A DNA stretch of 64,000 bases from JASBRS01 sp964496495 (GTDB lineage: Bacteria; Deinococcota; Deinococci; Deinococcales; Trueperaceae): the NCBI GenBank assembly GCA_964496495.1, contig CAZBZU010000001.1, positions 62,001 through 126,000 of the forward strand, in the 5' to 3' direction. The notes beneath the pieces were generated by a model. The model was given only the letters and a program-made list of their open reading frames with translations. It searched no databases and had not been told where the DNA came from. Of the stretch, positions 50,147-57,951 are shown in pieces. The position numbers and the translations under genes are program-made. Position 1 is the stretch's first letter; each line of letters opens with the position of its first letter.

Positions 50147-51598
50147 TCACAGCCAGCGGCGTGCCTCTGCCGCTTCGTCCCAGGGCAGCACCTCGTCCGC
50201 CCGCTCGAGCGTGGCCTCGTGCCCCTTGCCGGCCAGCAGCACCACATCGCCCGCTCTCGCTTCGGCGAGCGCGAGCCGGATGGCCTGCCGCCGATCGGGG
50301 ACCAGCCGGTAGTCCTGACCGCGGCGCGCGCCGGCGTTCCGCGCCCCCGCCTCCATGGCGGCGAGGATGTCGTCCACGGCCTCGGAGCGCGAGTCCTCCT
50401 CGGTGAAGATGGCGAGCTGTGCGCGGCCGGCGGCTACCTCTCCCAACGGTGCCCGTTTGGCCGGATCGCGCTCACCCGCCGACCCGATCACCACCAGCAA
50501 GCGCCCGGGCGGCGCAGGCGCCACGGCCTCCAGCGCCTTGGCGAGCGCCGGCGGGGTATGGGCGAAGTCGACGATGACGGCGAAGGGTTGGGCCTGGAGC
50601 AGCTGCATGCGTCCCGGAACCCCGGCGAAGCCCGCCAGCCGCGCCACGCCTTCGGCGAGCGGCACGCCCACCTCGCGCGCCGCCGCCAGGGCGGCCAGCG
50701 CGTTCCAGGCGTTGAAGGCCCCGGGCATTGGCAGGTGCGCGGGGAGGCGCTCGCCGCCGACCTCGACCTCGAACGCCAGGCCGCCCGGCGCGGCGGTCAA
50801 CCGCGCCAGGCGCACCTCGGCGCGCGCGTCGGCGCCGTAGCTCACCACCCGGCGGGCGGCGGCGGCGAAGAAGGCGTAGTCCGGCTCGTCGCGGTTCAGC
50901 ACGCTCACCCCCGAACGCCGCATGAGGGTGGCCTTGGCCTCGCGGTAGGCCTGCACGTCGCCGTGGTGGTCGAGGTGCTCGGGGCTCAGGTTGGTCCACG
51001 CTCCGACGGCGTAAGGAATGGCGTCGAGGCGGTGCAGCGAGAAGCCGTGCGAGCTCGACTCCAGCACCACCCGGCGGATCCCCTGGTCGCGGCACCGGGC
51101 CAGCAGGGCCTGGAGATCGGTCGCTTCGGGGGTGGTGAAGTGGCCGACCAGCGGCAGCACGGCCGCTCCCAGGCGGATGCCGGCGGTGCTGATCAGGGCC
51201 GTGGGGCCGCGGGCGCCGAGGAGGTGGTGGAGCAGGAAGGCGGTGGTGGTCTTGCCGTCGGTGCCGGTCACGCCGAGCACGGTGAGGGCGTCCGCCGGCC
51301 GGCCGTAGAAGGTGGCGGCCAGCAGCGGCAGCGCCACGCGGGCGTCGGGCACGCGCTGGTAGGGCACATCGCCCCAGGGCAGCCGCGGCGGCAGGTCGGC
51401 CTCGCCCACCACCGCTACGGCGCCGGCAGCCACCGCATCCTCGAGGAGATCGTGGGCGTCGAAGCGCTCCCCGCGGCGCGCCACGAACAGCGCACCGGGC
51501 CGGACGCGGTCGTGGCGCTGGACCACGCTGGAGATCTCCGGGTCCGCGCCGGCGGTGCTGGCACCCAGGGCGCCGCGGAGCAGCGACGACAGGCGCAC
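50147..51598 (-). CDS. murE: UDP-MurNAc-tripeptide ligase MurE
   Basis: MurE adds the third stem amino acid to UDP-MurNAc-L-Ala-D-Glu in the cytoplasm. The 483-residue protein has an N-terminal UDP-binding domain (SSVVQRHDRVRPGALFVARRG), the ATP loop LGVTGTDGKTTTAFLLHHLL and TNLSPEHLDHHGDVQAYREAK. A C-terminal domain follows with VDFAHTPPALAKALEAV and IGSAGERDPAKR. At the position that picks the substrate it has EEDSRSE instead of the DNPR of diaminopimelate enzymes. That fits another diamino acid such as ornithine. GTG 51598 lies 4 bases after the upstream kinase stop, so the two are co-transcribed. Confidence 0.93.
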   Translation of the reverse strand: MRLSSLLRGALGASTAGADPEISSVVQRHDRVRPGALFVARRGERFDAHDLLEDAVAAGAVAVVGEADLPPRLPWGDVPYQRVPDARVALPLLAATFYGRPADALTVLGVTGTDGKTTTAFLLHHLLGARGPTALISTAGIRLGAAVLPLVGHFTTPEATDLQALLARCRDQGIRRVVLESSSHGFSLHRLDAIPYAVGAWTNLSPEHLDHHGDVQAYREAKATLMRRSGVSVLNRDEPDYAFFAAAARRVVSYGADARAEVRLARLTAAPGGLAFEVEVGGERLPAHLPMPGAFNAWNALAALAAAREVGVPLAEGVARLAGFAGVPGRMQLLQAQPFAVIVDFAHTPPALAKALEAVAPAPPGRLLVVIGSAGERDPAKRAPLGEVAAGRAQLAIFTEEDSRSEAVDDILAAMEAGARNAGARRGQDYRLVPDRRQAIRLALAEARAGDVVLLAGKGHEATLERADEVLPWDEAAEARRWL

Positions 51599-51602
51599 GG
51601 CG

Positions 51603-52253
51603 TCAGCCCACCAGCGGCACGGCCAGGCCGCCCCTCTCGATCAGCGCCAGGGTGCGGGCGAGGTCGCCGGGCCGGTTGACGAAGTCGAGCTCGTCGGCGG
51701 GCACCACTACCACCGGGGAGAGCCGGTACTCGGTCAGCCAGGCCTCGTACAGCGAGTTGAGGCGGTTCAGGTAGCCGTCCTCGATGGTGGCCTCGTAGGC
51801 GCGTCCGCGCTGGCCGATATGGCGGCGCAACGTCGGCAGGCCCGCACGCAGGTAGATGAGCAGGTCGGGGGGTCGTAGGGCGGCGCTGACGGCATCGTAC
51901 ATGGTGCGGTAGCTCACGTGGTCGCGCTCGTCCAGCGCGCCCTCGAGGTGAAGGTTGCGCTCGAACACCGCCGCGTCCTCGTAGACGGTGCGGTCCTGGA
52001 TGACGCGCTGGCCCGGGTTCACCTGCCTCAGATGCTGCCGCAGCCGCGTCGCGAGGAAGAACATCTGGGAGTGGAAGGCGTAGCGCTGCATGTCGCGATA
52101 GAAGTCCTCGAGGTAGGGGTTGTCGTCGACCGCCTCGTACACCGGCTCGAGATGGTAGCGGCGCGAGAGGATCCGCGTGAGGCTCGACTTCCCCGCACCG
52201 ATGTTGCCGGCGACGGCCACGTACAGGCCGCCGCCCGCGGCCGCGCTCCCCAT
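51603..52253 (-). CDS. Deoxynucleoside kinase (dNK family), second copy
   Basis: A 216-residue kinase phosphorylating deoxynucleosides. P-loop VAVAGNIGAGKSSLTRIL, QRYAFHSQMFFLATRLRQH (substrate helix) and a DRTVYEDAAVF motif in place of the usual DRS. RGRAYEATIEDGYLNRLNSLYEAWL is the lid region. The sequence resembles dAK-type deoxyadenosine/deoxycytidine kinases, while the upstream copy resembles dGK, but specificity is inferred from the paired arrangement known in Deinococcus and Gram-positives. Its ATG overlaps the upstream stop (TGATG). Confidence 0.88.
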   Translation of the reverse strand: MGSAAAGGGLYVAVAGNIGAGKSSLTRILSRRYHLEPVYEAVDDNPYLEDFYRDMQRYAFHSQMFFLATRLRQHLRQVNPGQRVIQDRTVYEDAAVFERNLHLEGALDERDHVSYRTMYDAVSAALRPPDLLIYLRAGLPTLRRHIGQRGRAYEATIEDGYLNRLNSLYEAWLTEYRLSPVVVVPADELDFVNRPGDLARTLALIERGGLAVPLVG

Positions 52254-52855
52254 CAGGCGGCTCGCGCCAGGCCGATCACGCGGCTCACCAGGGCGGCCCG
52301 GTCCGCCTCGCTGGCAACGTAGTCGAGCTCGGCGGCCTCGACCACGTGCACGGGATACGGGGCGTGACGGAAGTGCCCGTCGTAGGCGTCGGAGACGCGC
52401 TGCAGGTAGCCGGCGTCGATGGCGCGCTCGAAGGCTCGGCCGCGCTTGGCGATGCGATCCAGCAGCAGCTCAGGCGACGCCCGCAGGTAGACCACCAGAT
52501 CGGGCGGGGGCAGTCGAGGGCTGAGCTGCTCGAAGAGCTGCCGGTAGAGCTCCCACTCCGACCCGGACAGGTTGAGCGAGGCGAAGAGGAAGTCCTTGTC
52601 GAAGAGGTAATCGCTCACCGTGTCGGCGTGGAAGAGCGCCTCCTGCGCGAGCGCCATGTGCTGGCGGAAGCGCGACAGCAGGAAGAACACCTGCGTTTGG
52701 AAGGCGTAGCGCTGCGGGTCCCGGTAGAAGCCGGCGAGGAAGGGGTTCTCCTCGACCACCTCGAGCACGGTGCGGGCGCCCAGCTCGGCGGCCAGGAAGC
52801 GCGCCAGGCTCGTCTTGCCGACGCCGATCGGCCCTTCAACGACGATGGTGGCCAT
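52253..52855 (-). CDS. Deoxynucleoside kinase (dNK family), first copy
   Basis: A 200-residue kinase with P-loop VVEGPIGVGKTSLARFLA, QRYAFQTQVFFLLSRFRQHM, DYLFDKDFLFASLNLSG and RGRAFERAIDAGYLQRVSDAY (lid). It shares about a third of its residues by eye with the gene it overlaps, so the two are probably old duplicates. The start ATG 52855 has no clear Shine-Dalgarno. A possible 13-codon leader peptide beginning at 52877 overlaps it out of frame. These kinases supply dNMPs by salvage. Confidence 0.88.
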   Translation of the reverse strand: MATIVVEGPIGVGKTSLARFLAAELGARTVLEVVEENPFLAGFYRDPQRYAFQTQVFFLLSRFRQHMALAQEALFHADTVSDYLFDKDFLFASLNLSGSEWELYRQLFEQLSPRLPPPDLVVYLRASPELLLDRIAKRGRAFERAIDAGYLQRVSDAYDGHFRHAPYPVHVVEAAELDYVASEADRAALVSRVIGLARAA

Positions 52856-52877
52856 GACCCCGAAGACGCGTCTCCAT
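52836..52877 (-). CDS. Possible 13-codon upstream ORF overlapping the first kinase
   Basis: ATG 52877 lies 8 bases after TATACT (52886-52891) and reads METRLRGHGHHRR before a TGA at 52836-52838. It overlaps the kinase start by 20 bases in another frame. Its placement after the box resembles the leaderless genes here. It may modulate kinase translation, or be chance. Confidence 0.3.
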   Translation of the reverse strand: METRLRGHGHHRR

Positions 52878-52885
52878 GAGGTTCG

Positions 52886-52891
52886 AGTATA
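52886..52891 (-). promoter_or_regulatory. -10 box TATACT upstream of kinase pair
   Basis: On the minus strand a consensus-like TATACT lies 30 bases before the kinase ATG 52855 and 8 bases before the short upstream ORF. Confidence 0.6.
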
Positions 52892-52974
52892 CCGGGGTGG
52901 CGGCCCCGCCTGGGCCCCGCGGCGGCCGGCGCGCGCACGTGCAATGCGCCTCGGGCCCGTTGGGGGCGCTATGC

Positions 52975-52980
52975 TACAAT
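52975..52980 (+). promoter_or_regulatory. -10 box TACAAT for CNNM/CBS gene
   Basis: TACAAT ends 11 bases before ATG 52992 and there is no ribosome site. An overlapping TATGCT (52970-52975) is an alternative box. The start is leaderless or nearly so. Confidence 0.55.
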
Positions 52981-52991
52981 CCCCCTAGCTG

Positions 52992-54422
52992 ATGGAAGAC
53001 AATCCAGCGGACCGATCTACCCGTTACTTCCGTTTCGTCTTCTTGTTGGTTCTCGCCCTTCCCCTCTTCAGCGTAGTGATCGCCCAGGCGCCGGCGGTGA
53101 GCGGCGGCGGCGTGAGCGCATGGCAGATCGTCTTGCTGGCGGCGCTGCTCGCCCTCTCCGGCCTGATGTCCGGTTCCGAGACCGCGCTGACGGCGTTGGG
53201 GGAGTGGAAGATCCGGCAGATCCGTGAGGAAGGCCAGGACCCCACCGGTGCCTTCGCCCTGCTCGAGCGGCAGCCGACGCGCTTCATCACCACCTTGCTG
53301 ATCGGCAACAACCTGGTCAACATCGCGGCCGCCTCGCTCATCACCCAGATCGCCATCCAGACTGCGCAGAGCCACGGCGTCGGCTCCGCGGCCGCGGTCG
53401 GCTACGCCACCGGCATCACCACGCTGCTGGTGCTCATCTTCGGCGAGATCACCCCCAAGTCCATCGCCGTGCACCATCCGGTGGGCTTCTCGCGCGCGGT
53501 GATCCGACCGGTGTACGTGCTGTCGATCGTGCTCTATCCGATCGGCCTGGGCTTCGCCTGGCTCACGGGCAACGTGCTCAGGCTGTTCCGCCTGGAGCCG
53601 GGAGGCAACCCCCTGCTGACCGAGAACGAGCTCCGCCTGATGTTGCGCAGCGCCGAGGAGTCCGGCGTCATCGAGGCGCAGGAGGAGGAGATGATCAAGG
53701 GCATCATCGACCTCGAGGAGACGGTGGTTCGGGAGGTGATGACGCCACGCGTCGACGTGGTGGCGATCCACGAGGACGCCAATCTGATGGAGCTGCTGCG
53801 CCTGACCACGGAGCACGGCTACAGCCGCCTCCCGGTGTACGGCGAAACCATCGACAACATCCGGGGCTTCGTCTACGCGCGTGACCTGCTGCCCTACCTG
53901 GGCCGGCCGGAGGCGCTGGACACCACCCGCGTCGCCGACCTGATGACGCCGCCGCAGTACGTGCCGGAGACGCTGTCCATCCTGAACCTGATGCGTGACA
54001 TGCGCATCCGCAAGAACCACATGGCCGTGGTGGTGGACGAGTTCGGTGGAACGGCGGGCCTGGTGACGCTGGAGGACATCATCGAGGAGATCACCGGGGA
54101 GATCTACGACGAGACCGACGAGGAGGAGGAGGCGGACATCGTCCTGCTCGAGGACGGCCACTACCGCATCCAGGGTTCCACCAACCTCGAGGAGGTCGCC
54201 GAGGATCTGCAGCTGACCTTCCAGGACGACGGCGAGTACGACACCCTGGCCGGCTTCCTGATCGACGAGCTGGGACACATCCCGCATGTCGGCGAGTCGC
54301 TCCAGCACCAGGGGGTGCGCTTCATCGTCGAGCAGGCCGACGAGCGCCGCGTGATCACGGTGCTGGCCTGGCGCGAGCAGCCCGCCCGGTCGGAGGAGGC
54401 AGTGAACGAGGCCGAGGCCTGA
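52992..54422 (+). CDS. CNNM/CorC family membrane protein with CBS pair
   Basis: A 476-residue hemolysin-C/CNNM-like protein. An extra N-terminal hydrophobic segment (FVFLLVLALPLFSVVIA) comes first. The DUF21 membrane domain follows (LLALSGLMSGSETALTALG and TLLIGNNLVNIAAASL, then FGEITPKSIAV). Two CBS motifs come next (VVREVMTPRVDVVAIHED and VADLMTPPQYVPETLSILNLMRDMRIRKNHMAVVVDEFGGTAGLVTLEDIIEEI), then an acidic DETDEEEEAD linker and a CorC_HlyC domain (DTLAGFLIDELGHIPHVGE). Family members export Mg2+ or similar cations. The substrate here is an inference. Confidence 0.92.
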   Translation: MEDNPADRSTRYFRFVFLLVLALPLFSVVIAQAPAVSGGGVSAWQIVLLAALLALSGLMSGSETALTALGEWKIRQIREEGQDPTGAFALLERQPTRFITTLLIGNNLVNIAAASLITQIAIQTAQSHGVGSAAAVGYATGITTLLVLIFGEITPKSIAVHHPVGFSRAVIRPVYVLSIVLYPIGLGFAWLTGNVLRLFRLEPGGNPLLTENELRLMLRSAEESGVIEAQEEEMIKGIIDLEETVVREVMTPRVDVVAIHEDANLMELLRLTTEHGYSRLPVYGETIDNIRGFVYARDLLPYLGRPEALDTTRVADLMTPPQYVPETLSILNLMRDMRIRKNHMAVVVDEFGGTAGLVTLEDIIEEITGEIYDETDEEEEADIVLLEDGHYRIQGSTNLEEVAEDLQLTFQDDGEYDTLAGFLIDELGHIPHVGESLQHQGVRFIVEQADERRVITVLAWREQPARSEEAVNEAEA

Positions 54423-54453
54423 GCCTCGCCGGCGCCGCCTGCCGTCGCGCCCC

Positions 54454-55635
54454 TCAGCCTAGGTAGGCGCGCGGAACCCGCGGCGAGACGCGCGTGAGCA
54501 GCTCGTAGGAGATGGTGCCGATGCTGCGCGCCAGGCTCTCGGCGGTGGGCCCGGGGGGCGGCCCCCACAGCGTCACGGTGTCGCCGGGACGCACCTCCAT
54601 GTCGCCGGCATCGAGCATCAGCTGATCCATGCACACGCGCCCCACTACGCCGACCTGGCGCCCGTGCAGCACGGCGGTGCCCTTGCTCGACAGCAGGCGC
54701 GGGTAGCCGTCGGCATAGCCGGTGCGGACGGTGGCGATGGTGGTCTCGCGATCGGCCTGCCAGGTGCCCCCATACGACACCGCCGTGCCTGCGGCCACGC
54801 GCTTGACGAAGGTGACGGGCGCCTGCAACGTCATCACCGGTCGCAGCTCGGGCTCCAACGCCGCCACCGCGTCGCCGGAGTGGTAGCCGTAGAGCGCGAT
54901 GCCGGGACGCACCAGCTGGTAGTGCGCCTCCGGGTAGGCGAGGACGGCCGCCGAGTTGGCGGCGTGGCGCAGCGGCGGTTCGATGCCGTCGCGGCGCAGC
55001 CCGTCCAGCAGGTTCTCGAAGCGCTCGAGCTGTGCCAGCGTGGGCGCGCGCCCGGGCTCGTCGGCGCGCGCCAGGTGCGTCCACACCCCCTCCAGGTCGA
55101 CCTCGCCGGCGCGCTCGGCCGACCGCGCGACCTCGGCTGCGCGCTGCCAGGGCAGGCCCAGACGCCCCATGCCGGTGTCCACCTTGAGGTGGGCGCGCAG
55201 CGGCCGCGCCGCCCGCGCCGAGCGCAGCGCCTCCAGGCCGCGCGCGTCGGCGAGCGTCAGGGCGATGTCCGCCGTCGCCAGCCGGCGGAGGGTGGCGGCA
55301 TGGTAGACCGGGCTGAACAGCAGGATGTCGTCGCCGATGCCGGCGTCACGCAGCGCCAGCGCCTCCGCCGCCGTCGCCACCCCGAACCATGTCACCCCCG
55401 CGGCGTGGAGCCGGCTGGCCACCGCGGCCGCGCCGTGCCCGTAGGCGTCCGCCTTGACCGCGGCCAGGACCCTGGTGCCGGGCCGCAGGCGATCTCGGAG
55501 CCGGGCGAGGTTGTGCTCCAGCGCGCGCAGGTCGACGGTGGCCAGCGGGCCGTCCAGCGCGGGCCCGTGTCCCGCCGGGCCCTGTTGCGCGGCACCGCCC
55601 GGCGCGGGCTCGTCGCGCGTAGGACCGTCCGGCAT
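54454..55635 (-). CDS. alr: Alanine racemase
   Basis: PLP enzyme giving D-Ala for peptidoglycan. The PLP lysine is in VLAAVKADAYGHGA (Lys61), the cofactor/substrate loop is LKVDTGMGRLGLPW, and the second catalytic base is the Tyr in AVSYGGTW. Other marks are RHAANSAAVLAYPEAHYQLVRPGIALYGYHSG and VCMDQLMLDAG. ATG 55635 is chosen because TATGCT ends 7 bases upstream; the ATG at 55647 is inside that box. The first 30 residues are Gly/Pro/Ala-rich and not conserved. Confidence 0.95.
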   Translation of the reverse strand: MPDGPTRDEPAPGGAAQQGPAGHGPALDGPLATVDLRALEHNLARLRDRLRPGTRVLAAVKADAYGHGAAAVASRLHAAGVTWFGVATAAEALALRDAGIGDDILLFSPVYHAATLRRLATADIALTLADARGLEALRSARAARPLRAHLKVDTGMGRLGLPWQRAAEVARSAERAGEVDLEGVWTHLARADEPGRAPTLAQLERFENLLDGLRRDGIEPPLRHAANSAAVLAYPEAHYQLVRPGIALYGYHSGDAVAALEPELRPVMTLQAPVTFVKRVAAGTAVSYGGTWQADRETTIATVRTGYADGYPRLLSSKGTAVLHGRQVGVVGRVCMDQLMLDAGDMEVRPGDTVTLWGPPPGPTAESLARSIGTISYELLTRVSPRVPRAYLG

Positions 55636-55642
55636 GCTGCCA

Positions 55643-55648
55643 AGCATA
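55643..55648 (-). promoter_or_regulatory. -10 box TATGCT for alr
   Basis: On the minus strand TATGCT ends 7 bases before ATG 55635, with a decoy in-frame ATG at 55647. Confidence 0.65.
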
Positions 55649-55696
55649 CTCGCCGGGACGGGCCGGCGCGCCCGCCCGGCGGCGCTCCGGGAGGGG

Positions 55697-56890
55697 TCAG
55701 CGCGTCCAGCTGGTGCGCCGCTCCAGCCACTTGACCAGGCTGGAGGCGGCCAGCGTGAGCCCGATGTACAGCAGCGCCACGGTGTTGTAGGGCGGGAACA
55801 CCTGGAAGGTGGCGGCCTGGAACTCGCGGGCGCGCTGGGTGATGTCGCGCACCGAGAGCACCGACAGCAGCGAGGTGTCCTTGAGCATGGCGATGAACTC
55901 GTTGCCCAACGGCGGCACCACGATGCGAAGCGCTTGCGGTAGCACCACGTAGCGCGCGGTCTGCCAGCCGCTCAAGCCCAGACTGCGCGCGGCCTCCGTC
56001 TGGCCGTGCGGGATGGCCTCGATGCCGGCACGGAAGATCTCCGCCAGGTAGGCGGCATAACCGAGCGCGATGCCCACCACGCCACGCGTCATTCGCGACA
56101 TGTTGATGATGCCGCCGGTGGCGTCGCGAATGGCGCCCTGCAGTGGGAAGCCCACGTACAGGATGACGACCAGCATGGGGATGCCGCGCAGGGCGTCGAT
56201 GTAGAGCTCGGCGAAGATGTTCAGCGGATGGCGGCCGCTCTGCGCTGCGCCGAAGGTGAGCAGCAAGACCGCCACACCGAACACGAGCAGCAGCGTGGCA
56301 GGCTTCATCAGCCTGGGTGCCAGGAAGTGCGTCCTCCACAGCACGTTGCTGCCGGCGGGCGCGTCGGCCACGGGAAGGAAGGCTGCCTGGACGGTGGCAT
56401 TCTGGAGGAGGTTGACGGCCGCCGGCGGGTCGATGGCGGCGCGCACCGGCATCGTGCCCTCGCCGCCGGGGAAGTGCCCGTTCTTCACGGTGTCCGCGGG
56501 GCCGCTGGGCGTGCCTTCGATGATGGCCACCTTGCCCCCGGTATGTCCGACCAAGACGTACTCGACCTTGGGCCGGGTGAACAGGACCATGGCGCCGATC
56601 AGGAGCAGGGCGCCGACGACGGCGAAGCGCAGGACCGTACGCTCGCCGATATGCAGGCTCGCCAGCCCGGCCAGGATCATCCCCAGCACGCAGGCCGCAA
56701 GGTAGGCGAGCACGGTGGCGACCACCGTGACGTAGAGGCCCGGCACCAGGAACTTCAGCGCCCGCTGATAGCTCGCGGTGGTGGCGAAGAAGTACACCAC
56801 CGCCGGCACCAGCAGCAGCAGTATCAGGTAGCTGGGGCGGATGCGGTTGAGGGGGTTGCGACGCGGTCTCTGGGAGGGAGGTCGGCTCAT
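55697..56890 (-). CDS. Polar amino acid ABC transporter permease with inserted domain
   Basis: A 397-residue HisM/GlnP-type permease. After TM1 (residues about 22-42) come VPGLYVTVVATVLAYLAACVLGM and a TVLRFAVVGALLLIGAMVLF helix. An extracytoplasmic insert of about 85 residues follows (KVEYVLVGHTGGKVAIIEG to WRTHFLAPRL). The core resumes at LFGVAVLLLTF, with the EAA loop EIFRAGIEAIPHGQTEAARSLGLSGWQTARYVVLPQALRIVVPPLGNEFIA. The insert makes it longer than usual HisM proteins. ATG 56890 is used; GTG 56896 adds two residues. The ATPase subunit is absent from the window. Confidence 0.85.
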   Translation of the reverse strand: MSRPPSQRPRRNPLNRIRPSYLILLLLVPAVVYFFATTASYQRALKFLVPGLYVTVVATVLAYLAACVLGMILAGLASLHIGERTVLRFAVVGALLLIGAMVLFTRPKVEYVLVGHTGGKVAIIEGTPSGPADTVKNGHFPGGEGTMPVRAAIDPPAAVNLLQNATVQAAFLPVADAPAGSNVLWRTHFLAPRLMKPATLLLVFGVAVLLLTFGAAQSGRHPLNIFAELYIDALRGIPMLVVILYVGFPLQGAIRDATGGIINMSRMTRGVVGIALGYAAYLAEIFRAGIEAIPHGQTEAARSLGLSGWQTARYVVLPQALRIVVPPLGNEFIAMLKDTSLLSVLSVRDITQRAREFQAATFQVFPPYNTVALLYIGLTLAASSLVKWLERRTSWTR

Positions 56891-56909
56891 GCCCACGTGA
56901 GGGGTGGCG

Positions 56910-56954
56910 CGCCTTCGGGGGAAGGGGCCGCGGCGTGGCCGGCACCCGAAGGCG
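56910..56954 (-). repeat. Inverted repeat between amino acid binding protein and permease
   Basis: CGCCTTCGGG (56910-56919) pairs perfectly with CCCGAAGGCG (56945-56954), with a 25-base loop that itself can pair (GGCC to GGCC). It sits between the binding-protein and permease genes, like the hairpin in the peptide importer operon. No T-tract follows. Confidence 0.6.
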
Positions 56955-56983
56955 AGCCGAGCCGCGCCGCGACCGTCACAGGT

Positions 56984-57745
56984 CTACTTGAACCACTTCG
57001 CCTGGAGCTGGGCAAGCGTGCCGTTCTGGCCGAGCTTGTCGAGGCCGTCGTTGAGCGCCGGGATGAGGCCCTCGGGGTCGCCCTTGGCGACGGCGAAGCC
57101 GATCTCGTCGCCCGACTTGACGCCGCGGATGTTCACCACCAACTGCCCGGCGTACTGCTGTGCGAAGGCGTCGGCCGCCACGTCGTCGAGCATGACGCCA
57201 TCGACGTCCTGCGTCTTGACGAGGGCCTGAACGGCCTGGCCGAAGTCGTTGTAGATCTGCACGCGCGAACGCCCGACCAGCTTCTCGGCCAGGGCGGCGT
57301 TGGTCGTGCCGATCTGGGCGCCGATGATCAGCTTGCTGCCGGTCTTGGTGAAGTCGTCGAGGGTCAGGGCGCCATCCTGCGTCCGGACCGCGATGGCCTG
57401 GTCCACGCTCTTGTAGGGCTTGGAGAAGTCGACCTGCTTGGCGCGCTCGGCGGTGATGGTCATACCGGAGGCGATCATGTCGAACTCACCGGTGTTCACT
57501 GCCGGGATGATGCCGTCCCAGTTGGTCGTCTGGAACTTGGCTACGCAGTTCTCGACCTTGCAGATGGCGTTCATGAGGTCGATGTCGAAGCCCACGATCT
57601 GGTTCTGGTCGTTGACCGTCTCGAATGGCGGGTAGGTGGTGTCCGATCCGATGGTGATGGTGCGCCCACCGAGATCGGCGGCGAAGGCGGCGCCCAGCGC
57701 GCTCAGCAGCGCCAGGCTGATCAGTAGGGCTGTAACTCGTTTCAT
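56984..57745 (-). CDS. Polar amino acid ABC transporter binding protein
   Basis: A 253-residue family 3 substrate-binding protein. The Sec signal is MKRVTALLISLALLSALGAAFAAD. The mature protein reads ITIGSDTTYPPFETVNDQNQIVGFDIDLMNAICKVENC, GIIPAVNTGEFDMIASGMTITAERAKQVDFSKPY and later VDGVMLDDVAADAFAQQY, the classic order. The Asp in MLDDVAA usually binds the alpha-amino group. ATG 57745 is six bases from the GGGAG site; the ATG at 57751 abuts it. A good promoter lies upstream. It should bind a polar amino acid in the periplasm for the permease next to it. Confidence 0.9.
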   Translation of the reverse strand: MKRVTALLISLALLSALGAAFAADLGGRTITIGSDTTYPPFETVNDQNQIVGFDIDLMNAICKVENCVAKFQTTNWDGIIPAVNTGEFDMIASGMTITAERAKQVDFSKPYKSVDQAIAVRTQDGALTLDDFTKTGSKLIIGAQIGTTNAALAEKLVGRSRVQIYNDFGQAVQALVKTQDVDGVMLDDVAADAFAQQYAGQLVVNIRGVKSGDEIGFAVAKGDPEGLIPALNDGLDKLGQNGTLAQLQAKWFK

Positions 57746-57778
57746 CTTCATCTCCCTGTAGGCGTGAAGTCGTGAAAG

Positions 57779-57807
57779 AGAATACCCGCTGGCGCATTTC
57801 CTCGCAA
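57779..57807 (-). promoter_or_regulatory. Amino acid importer promoter, TTGCGA-N17-TATTCT
   Basis: On the minus strand TTGCGA (57802-57807), a 17-base spacer and TATTCT (57779-57784) precede the binding-protein gene. The leader is about 25-30 bases with an AGGGAG site. Confidence 0.65.
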
Positions 57808-57939
57808 GCGGGTGATTGCGTTCAGGTGGGCTGGCGCGTGGTGGGGCTCCAGTGGTCAACGTCCTCCATGAGGGTCCGCGGCTCGACCGGCGGCTGAGGC
57901 GGCACCCTTGGGCCGGGCCGGATCGGCCCCGCCCAACGG

Positions 57940-57945
57940 TAGACT
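57940..57945 (+). promoter_or_regulatory. -10 box TAGACT for recG
   Basis: TAGACT ends 6 bases before GTG 57952, without a ribosome site. Confidence 0.65.
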
Positions 57946-57951
57946 GACGCC

